Made by a program: the position numbers and the translations under genes
The notes under the pieces: generated by a model
What the model saw: only the letters and a program-made list of their open reading frames with translations
What the model was told of the DNA's origin: nothing
The model's database searches: none
Assembly (NCBI GenBank): GCA_022457155.1
Contig: JAJGOT010000157.1
Span: forward strand, 442,501-506,500
From: Cladopsammia gracilis
Lineage: Eukaryota; Cnidaria; Anthozoa; Scleractinia; Dendrophylliidae
Length of the DNA: 64,000 nucleotides
Direction: 5' to 3'
In this document: positions 9,906-21,900 of the stretch, piece by piece
Position numbering within the stretch: position 1 is the stretch's first letter
Layout: every line of letters begins with the position of its first letter

Positions 9906-12900
9906 GATAAATTTCCTGAAACAACGTTATAGGAAACAATTCATTTTGAAGAATCTAATTTTTGAAGGCCTTTCTCTTTTTTTTAAAAAAGTAAATAAAT
10001 GTAACGCTAGATATACCATTTCAAATGTACATATCTTATCGTATTAGAATTTTAATGTATTGTAAATGGTTATTCTAATTGTTAATAAATCAGTCTGTAA
10101 ATGAAAGGTAGCAGCAGAGAAGTGAATTTGTTCAAGTTTCGCGGAGACATTCTGTGTAATATAATATGGCGTCTCACCTGACATTTAAAGCAGCTTGCAT
10201 GCCAAGGTTCACCCATAGCCTCTACCCATCGCTCACCGCCACCAATCGCACGCTTGCACAAGCTACATTTCACGCAAAACAATTTGTTGTAATCCTCTTG
10301 GCAGTAGGGTTTCCCTCGATCAACGTTGAAGCCATCAGAACCGATCGCTCGGCCACAGTGACTGCACACAAAATGCTCTGGATGAAATGTCTTACCGACG
10401 GCTTGTACACAAGGCTGTGAAGATCAACAAGCTGGAGTTGACAACACTACAAACTTTTTTTACTCAATATGCAATAAATATGTTGCCATACAACAAGAAG
10501 TGAAATAATACCTTGTTTGCTAATAACAGTTCCGGAAATAATTGGGCCAAAAAAATATGCCTTCTCCAATTTGCGTCTCCTTCCTTGCTAACGGCCCGGA
10601 AGATCAAGCTATTTCTGAACGATTTTTGAAATAACGTGATACCGTGACAAGGGCTGCATTCAGAGTCATTTAAGCAAACGTCTGATTTCGATAGTACGAA
10701 AAGAAATTCCAATGCTAACCGGTGGGTTGGTGGTAACATCAAATAACAGCCGTATTTCCTTAATTTGACAAGCGGTTTGTTACCAAGCACAACATCGCAA
10801 CATAAACAGCCATATTTCCTTCTAAATATAAGATTAGATAACAGCTATATTACCTTGGATGACTTTAGATAACAACCACGTTACCTTGGATGAAATTTGA
10901 TCAGTAACAGCACGGTATTATTCAGAACTGAAGTGGTAGCTACAGATAACATACACGTGCGTGATAGAACTGAAGTGGTACCTACAGGTAACATACACGC
11001 GCGTGACAAGCCCGGGCGTTATTTCTCGAAATCTGTACACACCTAATTCAATAAAGGTTGCTTTGGCAGTTGGTCATTGGTAATTGGGAATTGGCATTTG
11101 GCAAACGGAACACAATGCAATGCTTCGCTTGAGTGACCGCCAAACAATAGCTTTCCAATGCCCAATTACCAATGACCAAAGCAACCTTTATTGAATTGGG
11201 TATATACACCGAGTAAAACTATGAACTGACACAGAATGGAACAAGAGTAGTTAAAGCTGATATTCAATTGAGTGATGGAGAAACGTAGCCAAAGAAATTG
11301 GGGAGAACTGTTGTTTCGCGCCAACGGATGTGAGCTTGCGTAACCTTTATAAAATGTTATCTTGAAAAATGTTTTTTTTTTTTAAACATAAATCTACTCG
11401 TGCTCTTTGCGTGACGTTGGCAGGGTTTCTACAGGCATGTTCACAGACGATCTCGTATCTTAAAAAGCACATTTAATGACTAGGTAAGTTTGTTTCCATT
11501 AAAGTTGACTAATTTTACAAGAAGCAAGATGTTCATATGCAAGAATGATAACAGTCTCTTCAATTTTAGATGGCCGAAAAAAATAAATATTTGCTTAGTA
11601 AATATCATTACTTTAAAATACATATATTATTCCTTACATAAGAAAATAAATGTTCTTTAGGAAGCTATGAATCTTGCAGATAATAAAAAATAACTTTTTT
11701 TTGTTAAGGCACAAAAAAGTAACACGTTATTGTCATTAAAATGCAAACTAACTTCTGCACGAGCGCGTAAGTTTAACAACAATTTAAGGTCCCGTTCACA
11801 CGTATCCGGATATTTTTGAATCCGCAACTTTTTTGTTACGGATTAGAAAATATTCGCGTCCACACGTAGCGTATTCGAATCGTATTTGCCCGAATTCGCC
11901 GGATACGTGTGGACGGAAGGCCAATCCGCAACAAAAAAGTTGCGGATTAAAAAATATCCGGATACGTGTGGACGGGGCCTAAATGTCCAGCTTTTATGGA
12001 ACTACACTACTTTTTATACATGGTAATATATCACATGTTCTTTATAAATGCTTCAATTCGCTACAGCTATGTGATTAAATCACTAACCAATGTTTCACTC
12101 TGCCATAAGACCTAAAATGTCATTGTAAGCTACAAAAATATACATCTGTAAATACCAAACTGCTTTAGCAAGCACACAAACGTTATATATGTCAAATGCA
12201 ATATCGCCAAAATTTCAATGTCATACTTTAGCGCTTTACTGTTTTAATGGTATTTCTGTTTCAAACGTCGTTGATTAGCGAGAGATACAGTTCTTGTGTG
12301 GTAATCACGTGAGAGATACAGTTCTTGTGTGGTAATCACGTGTGAGATACAGTACTTGTGTGGTAATCACGTGAGAGATACAGTACTTGTGTGGTAATCA
12401 TGTGAGAGATACAGTACTTGTGTGGTAATCACGGGAGAGATACAGTACTTGTGTGGTAATCACGTGTGAGATACAGTACTTGTGTGGTAATCACGTGAGA
12501 GATACAGTACTTGTGTGGTAATCACGTGAGAGATACAGTACTTGTGTGGTAATCACGTGAGAGATACAGTACTTGTGTGGTAATCACGTGAGAGATACAG
12601 TACTTGTGTGGTAATCACGTGAGAGATACAGTACTTGTGTGGTAATCACGTGAGAGATACAGTACTTGTGTGGTAATCACGTGAGAGATACAGTACTTGT
12701 GTGGCAATCACGTGAACAGGCTCTGTCAGGTAAGGTCTGGATAGCCCTGGTTTCTGTCCTCGTGTCGAAGGTCAACTTCCAGCCGTTTAAAAACTCCAAT
12801 TTTCATCCTGCTCGGTCCTGCTGTGCTTCAAAAAAAGAGCGCAGACCCACAAAACGGCTAGGCATCAAACAGATACCTGTTCGAGAATCGTTGATCAAAA

Positions 12901-15900
12901 ACTTCAGTTTGGAACACTTCACCTTGAGCTTCTGTAAAATAGGGAATTTTCTCGTTTACGAAGTATGAACAACTAAACGCAACCGGTAGCAGCTCGTAGT
13001 GTCACGGCAATTAACTTAAGCTTGATCAGATAAATTTTCTTACCATAATCCAATTTCTATAATCAGAATATTGCGATAAAATCAGCTAAACTTAAAAATA
13101 GACAAATCGGAATATAGCTTTAATTACAGGGTCACTATTCACAAAAGCATTGGAACTAACTTAACTGAGCATACATTACCCAGCATGCCCTTGAAGTGAG
13201 GAAAACGGGAATAGTGAAAGTCTGTGAAAAGTTTTGACTCAAACATTTGAGTGTAGACTGATGAAGTCACTCATATCTTAATGCCGCACGCAAGTAACAG
13301 ACGATGTATCAGATGGATTCATGACAACGCCAAAACAATGAGGTAAACAATCAACCTTAAGTTGAACCAACGTAATTTTATCAGCATCTCTAAAAACCAA
13401 ATGCTGCTTAAATTACAGTTTATTAGACAACGGAAACTGATAAAACTACTACGTTAATACTTATCATAAGGATAATACTTATAGTTTTTTCCTCTAAGCC
13501 TTTGTTTACAGTTTGCCAGTAGATACTGCGCATGCCTTAACTCGTTTCGCGCATCCTCCAAAGCATCGTGTAACTGGTTGATGTAAATCTTCAAAGGTAA
13601 CAACCTTCTCTCAGCTCTTTTAAAACGTTCGTTTCTATCGGCTATATGGTATTCCAACAGATCCTTCCTCAGCACTTTGTTCTCTGTCGCTGCACTTTTC
13701 TCACGGCTCATGCTTCTCACATCTTTTATGCGCTTGTGGTACATGCCCAGCATGTCTTGGAGTGTGCGCCTGCGAGCAGTCAGCTCTCTGTAGCGGTCTT
13801 CAGTATTCTGTAGCGATGATTGTACAATCACCATTCTGCGCGCGGCTTCATGTACTCGCTTCATGGAAGCTTCCCTGGCTGCCTTCAGCTCGGTTATTTC
13901 ATATTCAATATTTTTCATATTTCTCAAGTCTTGGGATTTCTGTTGTTCAATCTTTTGGTTCACTTGTAAGTTCTCTGACATCACTCTACATTTGTTTTCC
14001 AGTCTTCCCTCCTGGTAATGAATTTTATCTTCAAGTTTTTCAACCTTGTCTTCAGCTATAAACCTCTTTCGCTCAAGCTTTGACAGTAGTGTTTTGGCTT
14101 CTTGGAAGCGCTTGATAGCTGCCGGTATTGCTTGTTTCGCATTAGTTTGTCGCTCAGTGGCCTCTCGCAAAGCTTCTTTCAGGGCAACAACTTTATCCCG
14201 TATGGATCCCGTCCCAGGTTCTCCGTGCTGCTCTAATGCTCCAATACTAGTGATGTTACTAATGCCAGACGACTGAGGCCAGTTATTGTTCTTATCATGT
14301 TCACTGGATCGTTGAGGGTAATTAATTCCATACACAGGACTCGCGTAACTTGAATGTATATTATTCTCCGCGTGGTTCTCCTGTGGTTCTTTCTTTAATG
14401 TCAAAGCATTGTTCAATCGTTGAGTTTTACTTTTTGTTAGAGCTTCCGCTGAATGCTTTGATTTTGTAGATGATTGGCGTATGGCCTTCAGCATTGCGCT
14501 TGAAGGTGGAGGTACCACTGGAGGACATGCGTGAAGGCTCTTAGGCTGAAAATGTAGAAAATACACACATTCCATCACCTCATTTAACCGTTACCAAGGT
14601 AACAGAAGGATTAACTGAAAGTTTTCACTCCGAAGTCTGGCCGAGCGATCCTTGAAAGAACTGGAACAAGAAATGAAGAAATTTTTTATGTTCCGTGTTG
14701 TGCTGGTGATGTGCAGTTATCAGTGTTTTTAGTAATTACGGATTTAACAATTATATATTTAATATAACACAAGATTTATATGCTATTTAGTGCACTAAAG
14801 AGTTACATTAAGATAAATGACGGAACTAGGAGTAAGTAGCGAAACGTAAGTGATTTTATTATTGCTCTTAACGCCGTGGTCTGTGCGCTGTTTGATTTCT
14901 GATCGCCATATCACATATAAATGCTGCACAGTGACCTGTTCGGTAACGGTTCACACTGTAGAGTTTCACCTTGACACAAAGTTACAAACACCGGGCACCG
15001 TGTACAGCATAATAATCACACACTCAAACCAACCAAATTAATTTCCCTAAAATTTAATTCCACGAAGGAAGGAAGGAATTTAATAAGCCAATACGCCGTC
15101 TGAAGTTCATTCCAATCAGCATCCCGTGACAACACGTCAAAGAAACTGCCTTGTAAACAGGCGGTGACATAGCATGACAAGACGGCAAACTTCCTTGTAA
15201 CCAGTGCAAGTGTAAGTGTGTTAGTTTCATTATTTACTGATAAATGCAGTGCAGGTGATCATGGAATAAGTTCAGCTGGGATACTTGCATTATCGCAGAC
15301 AGATACAAGATCATGGCAGAAACATTTTGATTCCGAAGACTCCGCTCCAGTCAGGTGGGTGTGGTTATCCTTTCCTCTCCTTCCGTCCCAATTGTTGATG
15401 ATCAAGTTTGCTTTCTCAAATACAATTAACAATATTATTGCTAGATATCTGATGAAGATTAATTTATTTTACAGTACATCGCTAAATTGCTTCGGCAATA
15501 TTCATATCCAGCTGAAATAGATTCAAATTGTAACATATCATAAGAGGAATTCAGCTAAGTGTTTCGAAAAAGAAATGTTAAAATTTATTCCATTAAATTA
15601 ACCTTGTTCTGTAATGTTTATAAGCCCTCTACTCAGAAACCCTTTCATGTGTAGATAGATACAAGTAAATACTAGTAACATATCCAAAAATGGATACAAA
15701 TTACCAGGGATACCCAATCATTATCTTTCAGTTCCCAGTCTAATTTTGCAACCCAAGTATTACCACAATTTTTAATACAGTACTACAAAATGTTTCTACC
15801 CTGCCATATACTTCAAGAGTAAAAAAGGCACCACTTTCGGGCGGAGCCTCCTCATATAGCCCGCTATAGTGAGTACCCCCCCCCCCCCCCTCACCTTCCC

Positions 15901-18900
15901 CGTATAAAATTACGAAAACTGTGTTTTTATACAGCAGTATCATATACCACAATATCTAACATTAAAATTAATATTATTCTGGTTGGTTTTTGTTAACCTC
16001 CTAACTGCTGATGTACAGTGTAAAATATCGCTTGTTTAACAATGAGTGATGAGAATCTCGCTATAACGGAGATGCAGATATATACGGAGATGCAGATATA
16101 TACGTGCATATATTCGCAGGGTTTAAAGAAAGACGGTGTTTTCATGAAAAAGTCGATCTCAACAGCACATCACTTGGACCGCCATGTCAAAACCGTTTAC
16201 GTGCAATACAGTCTGACGTCATCACAGAAGAGACTGATCATATTATAACAAAGTTATTTATACATGATTTATTTTACTTTAAGTGACACTACTGTACCCA
16301 TTATTAATCATCATAAAAAAACGTAAAAGTGAGAAACTACGATGAACGATTTAACAAATACGATGCAGATACCATGTACAAGTACTATGTGACTTTCGTG
16401 CAGGTGCGGCAACCAACTGCATGTGTTTTAGAATGTACACTGTCAAAAGTGGACAATCAAGATTGAAAGATCTGATTGTCAAAACATAATTTGCTTTCCA
16501 ATCCGTTTGGAAAAAAATTACTTGTCATACACACGCTAAGAGTTAAGAGTCCTTCACAAAAACTATTTAAAGAAATGGTAATTCTTTAAACATGCAACAC
16601 ACACTGCTGGTTGCCTTGTAGAGAGAATATGGTGGGTGTCAAGTTAAACAAGAAGATAATGTACATGTATGTAGTTTTATACGATACTGTGTATAATTTG
16701 TGCATAAAAAGACATAACTTGAGGTTTCCAAACGAAAATTCTAGGTCTGCTTTTAAAACACTGTGCTTGGTAACACACCACTGCAAAAATTCTGATGTCA
16801 ATATTCTTTCAAAGAGCATTTCTCGGCCAAACTCAGGAGCTACGAAGGCGGCACTTCTAATCATTTGCTGTGATTAACAACATGTGACACACTTTTGTGG
16901 ATGTCTGGAAGCTACATTGATGGTAAAATGTATTTGGATTACACTTACAGTGTGATTAACAATGACAAATTAAACCAACACAGGTAATGAGGCATTTAGG
17001 AGCAGCAAACTTAGATTTGTTTGCTTTCACTCATTCATTCCATTGCACACCTCAGGATGTTAGTCTCCTATGTCAGCAGCTGATGTAAGCTCTGTCACGC
17101 AATAACATCCCTAAAAATAACTGCTTAATTGCACCACAAAATACTTTTTTTACTATGGGAAATAAATTAGACTTCTGGGGGCCAAGATTATCCACATAAA
17201 CCCTTCACAACTGAAAAAGCATTGAAATTATGAAACTGTTTTAGTTGGAAAACTGTCATTTTGTTGTCATACATTCCTGGTATTTTTTATATTTGAAAGC
17301 TTACTACATACATGTAGGTTCCATGTAACAAATAGTAGTCCCAAACTTTGCAAACTTATTTTTTTAATAATGTGATGAGGTTTATTGATTAATATTTTCT
17401 TGGCAGTGACCAGCTCTACATTGTCAGACCATCCATGAAGTTAGTTTTTCCAAGCACAGTATTATGCTAATCCATGATTAATGTTTCCTCTGAACCCAAA
17501 ATTCAATTACTTAAAAAATATCAGAAAAGAAAACACTTTTTTAATCTTCAGTTTTCAATGTACCAGTAAACATCAAGCCGAAATTTAAATTAAACAGTGA
17601 AAAACATTGCTAAAAGAAACAAACTTCTGTAAAGTTTGTTTTGTTGTTGTTGTGACTTTTATTATTGGATTAACATAAACCAGCTTTTAAACAAGGTCCA
17701 GGAGCAAAAAATATAGCACAAGCACTACTCACCCCAGAGATTGGCTGCTTACAAGTTTCACAGTGTGGTGCAAAGTACTTGTTGTAGTCCTTTTCACAGT
17801 ACAACTTTCCACCCTCCTCTATGAAGCCCTGGTTCTGAAGCGATTCACCACATCCATCGCAGACAAAATGTTCAGGGTGCCATGCCTTGCCAATAGCACT
17901 AACAAAGGGTCCACTAATTCACCCAAAAAAATACAAAACACATGTTAGCATAATATCTATGCTTTCAATTGATATCACATCATTCTAATTTCTTCTCAGT
18001 CATAACCACTGGGCTCCATCACCAGATGTACAAACTCACCCCAGGGAGCAATGGAAATAGAGCCAGCCTTTGGTAACAGTAATTATTTCAAGTCAAAATT
18101 TCATCTCAATAATAAAGCATACACATTGTGAGAATAGAACTCAAAAGTGTGTAACTGCATTTGTATTTCAAATACAATTTACACTGTATATAAAAAAAAT
18201 TCTACCTTTATCATGTGAAACACTATTCCAAGTTTTTAACCTATATATTATACTGTTTACCTTTAACCCTGACTGACTAAACACTAAATTATACATACAA
18301 GGAAGACTTGGTTATTAACAATCTGAAATTTAGTAGAGCTACATAAAATGTCTTGCACTAATTTTTACAATTCTGAAATTTGAAAATCCAGGTTAGTGCC
18401 CTCCCAGTTATTAAACTTACAAAACTTCCTCTCCACAAGCATCACAAAAAGGAGTCCTTGTCTCCTCAACTGGCTGCGCAGATGGAGGCTTAGTGGGTGT
18501 CCTTTTCCACTCTAACTGTCCAGATGGGGTGGATGTAGGTGACACCGCTGCTGGAGATGCAGACGATGGCAGTTTATGTGATGGGCTGCGCTGTGGTGGT
18601 CCAGATGGTTGGGTGAATTGAACCATCCCAGGAAGAGCAACAGGCTGTGGCTGTCCAGGTCGCGCTGCAACTGGTGCAGGTGGGGCTACAGGCATGCTCC
18701 CAGCAGGTTTAATAAGAGGTGGAGAAGGACGGTACATTTTGGGTAATTGCTGGTTGGAGGGCTTGCTGCGATCTGCTTTCTGTCTGTCAAACACACTTGG
18801 TGCAGTTTCTAATGGAGGAAAAATATACATGTGTATGTTAAACATGTTAATAAAATATTACTTAAATTTTTATTGGTACATGTACATAAACATCACACTT

Positions 18901-21900
18901 ACACTCGTTTTATTTTCATAACAGAAAAAGAACAAGTATTTCTATGAGGTTTTAAAAAAAGTATAACGATCATTCCATGTACATGTATCTAAGTGCAATG
19001 GTTATTGAAACAAAATTGTTTAAAGTGAAACAATGACTAAGGGGGGACTCGCGAGCCAGCGCTTCAAAGTACTCAGTATCAAGCTGAATCTAGTGTAACA
19101 GTCTAAGCCTATGTAACGCCCAACATTCAAGTAAGTGCACTCTAACAAACCAGTGTAGAATGACAAGAACAGAAGAAGAAAAATACTAAACCTCCATGCT
19201 CCACAGCATCCTGTAACACTTTGAACGTTCGTGACTGTATGTTATGCTTCCCACTGTCGTCATCAGGGTCATCAAAAGCTTCTGGTGGAGGCGGCGGCAG
19301 GTCTGTAAATACAGCATACACACAGTTTACATCTTGTAGACTTTTTAGCTTAGTTAGTTTGCTTATTTTCCCATTTCAGACCATGTGATGATACACTAGA
19401 GATTGAACTGTTCCTTTCAAATTTCATCAAATTCAAGTGTATATAAGTACATAAATTAATAATCATTTTCAGATGAAGCAATTTTGTAGAGAATTCCACA
19501 TGACCTAAAATGTCTAATTTTTTTATACATTAATATTTTTATTTCTTTCTTTCAAATTTCTTCCTATTCTGATATATATGAATGCATATTGTTACAGATA
19601 AAGAAGCAATTCTCTATCATGATTTGAAATGGGACAACAATTAGACCAATCAAGCAAGATAGGTTTATTCTTGAAATCAGGCTGAGTGTACATAACAATG
19701 AAAAGGTTATATTTGAAGACAAGATGTAGATGAAATAAAATTGTTGTTGTTGTTTTGGTTTTACTTCTGATTGGTAGAGAAAGTGGCACAAGATGTTTTA
19801 GCTGCAATCACAAAGCATAGCAAATTATGCAAACCAAAAAAAATCTCAAAAATACTTTTGACACTCAATAAATTAATTTATTGAGAACTGCTCTCACTGT
19901 AAATTATAATGAAACTACTTTATGTAATATCTTAAAGCTTGTAAACTAAATTCCTGTAGAATAAATTTGTCGTTGGCAGCTGGGTGTAATTGTTACATGT
20001 TCATTACCATACCATCTTCATCATGATCTTGAAGATGTTTTTGAAGTCGCTTAAATGACTTGGACTGGACTTTAGGATCTGGTGGATGGCCCCAAGTTGG
20101 TGGCTCGTCAGCAAAACCCACTAATTAAAAAGAAATAGTGAGAAATAACTTCAACAGGGAAAGAATTGTTCTCTTTTCACCATTACAGGTTATAAAATCA
20201 CAAACTTACCATCACCATCATCACTAATGTTGAGTTTAAACTGCGCAGAAAGGCTGTCATCTGTAGCTTGCCTGTGACTGGCACTGTCTGGGTGGTCATA
20301 ACTCCCCCTAACAAGAAACATAAAGAGTAAAAACCCACATAATTAACATATAAGAGCCTGTTTCACTCTCAGATATTTAAAATAGGTTCTCATTTGGAAA
20401 ATGAAGATTATATAAAAGACAAATATAATTGGGATTTAGTTGATGAAAAAAGCTTGAGCAGGTTTAATACTCAGCAATTTACAATCATGGATAACAAGTT
20501 AAAAGATTAAAATACAGCAAAATCTCATACTGAAACTAATAATTATATATTAGAACTAAAACTACAGTACAAAGTCAAGGTTAACAAAAGGAAACTGTAC
20601 AATGATGAAAAACACAGGTATTGGAATTAGCTAAACAAAATACAGGATACAGTGAAACGTGCATTATGGACACTACTGGGACCAGGAGAAGTGTCCCCTT
20701 GTAATAGAGGTGTTCCCTTAATAGAGGTGATTAAATTACAAAGATGATACATGTATGAGCATTTTGCTGGCTGGGATCAGGAGGTGTCCCCTTAATAGAG
20801 GTGTCCCTTTAATAGAGGTGATAATTACAAAGATATTATACATGTATGAGTATTTTGCGGGCTGGGACCAGGAGAGGTGTAATGGAGGCGCCCTTTAACA
20901 GGTGATAATTACAAAGATAATATATGTATGAGTGTTTTTTTAGCTGGGACCAGGAGAAGTGTCCCCATAATGGGGGTATCCCAAAAATGGTTGTGGAATA
21001 TGTATATTTTTTATTGAACATGCTCAATCAGTGAAGTTCCCATTACTTGGCCAACAAACCAAGTTACTTTGCACAATTTATCACAAGAATTAAGTACAAG
21101 CAGCCACTTACCAATGTTGAATATTTCATTGGCTGGAATTTTCTTTTTTCTTTTTTTTTGGGCGGGGGGTAAATTTGCAAGGAACCAGTGCAAATTCTAG
21201 AACTGTAAAAGTGATTTTTTGGGGGGCATTTTCCCAACATTGTCTGTCAATATCAGAAATGGAAAATGAGAGGCAATGTATGTGTGAGAAATTTCTCAAA
21301 CTGTAGATTTTGCTTGGTAGTTAAATCCAACTTAAAAAGCAGATGAAAATGCACTCAATTTGTTACCCAGAATGCAGTAAACATTTTCTGGGGAGAGAGG
21401 AGGGGGCAGGGGAACAGCCTGAACAGTACAGCAATACTATACTAGTTGAACAGCCTGAACAGTACAGCAATACTATACTAGTTGAACAGCCTGAACAGTA
21501 CAGCAATACTATACTAGTTGAACAGCCTGAACAGTACAGCAATACTATACTAGTTGAACAGCCTGAACAGTACAGCAATACTATACTAGTTGAACAACCT
21601 GAACAGTACAGCAATACTATACTAGTTGAACAACCCTTGGTCATTTGGCGGTTTGTAGGATCCTCAGTTGTTTGATTGCGTGACTCCCAGTGCGCATGTC
21701 AAGTTTTCTCAACACAAGAAACTGCCTCAGAGTACTGTTCAAAATAATTGTTTTCTATAGGGGTATTGGTGCAATGAAATTGGTTTATATACCCTCCAGT
21801 ACAACAAGCGTGACTAGTTGATGCCATTTTTGGATGATTGAGCGCTTCTCAGAGGAGAATATTCAAACTTCAAATTTCACTTTGGAAAGGAAGGTGAAAA

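Noticed and set aside
12280..12713. CRISPR-like direct repeat array
   Set aside because: Units are contiguous with no variable spacers, in a eukaryotic intron; it is a minisatellite.
13762..14276. Plus-strand frames opposite the coiled-coil exon
   Set aside because: Antisense shadows of the minus-strand coding exon.
15218..15520. Plus-strand frame with CAG|GTGGGT donor-like end, possible exon
   Set aside because: No recognisable protein similarity and no partner exon in phase; it lies antisense in a PDZ-LIM intron.
21343..21675. [12 protein letters not shown] repeat protein and its minus-strand counterpart
   Set aside because: Produced by the 36-bp intronic minisatellite.
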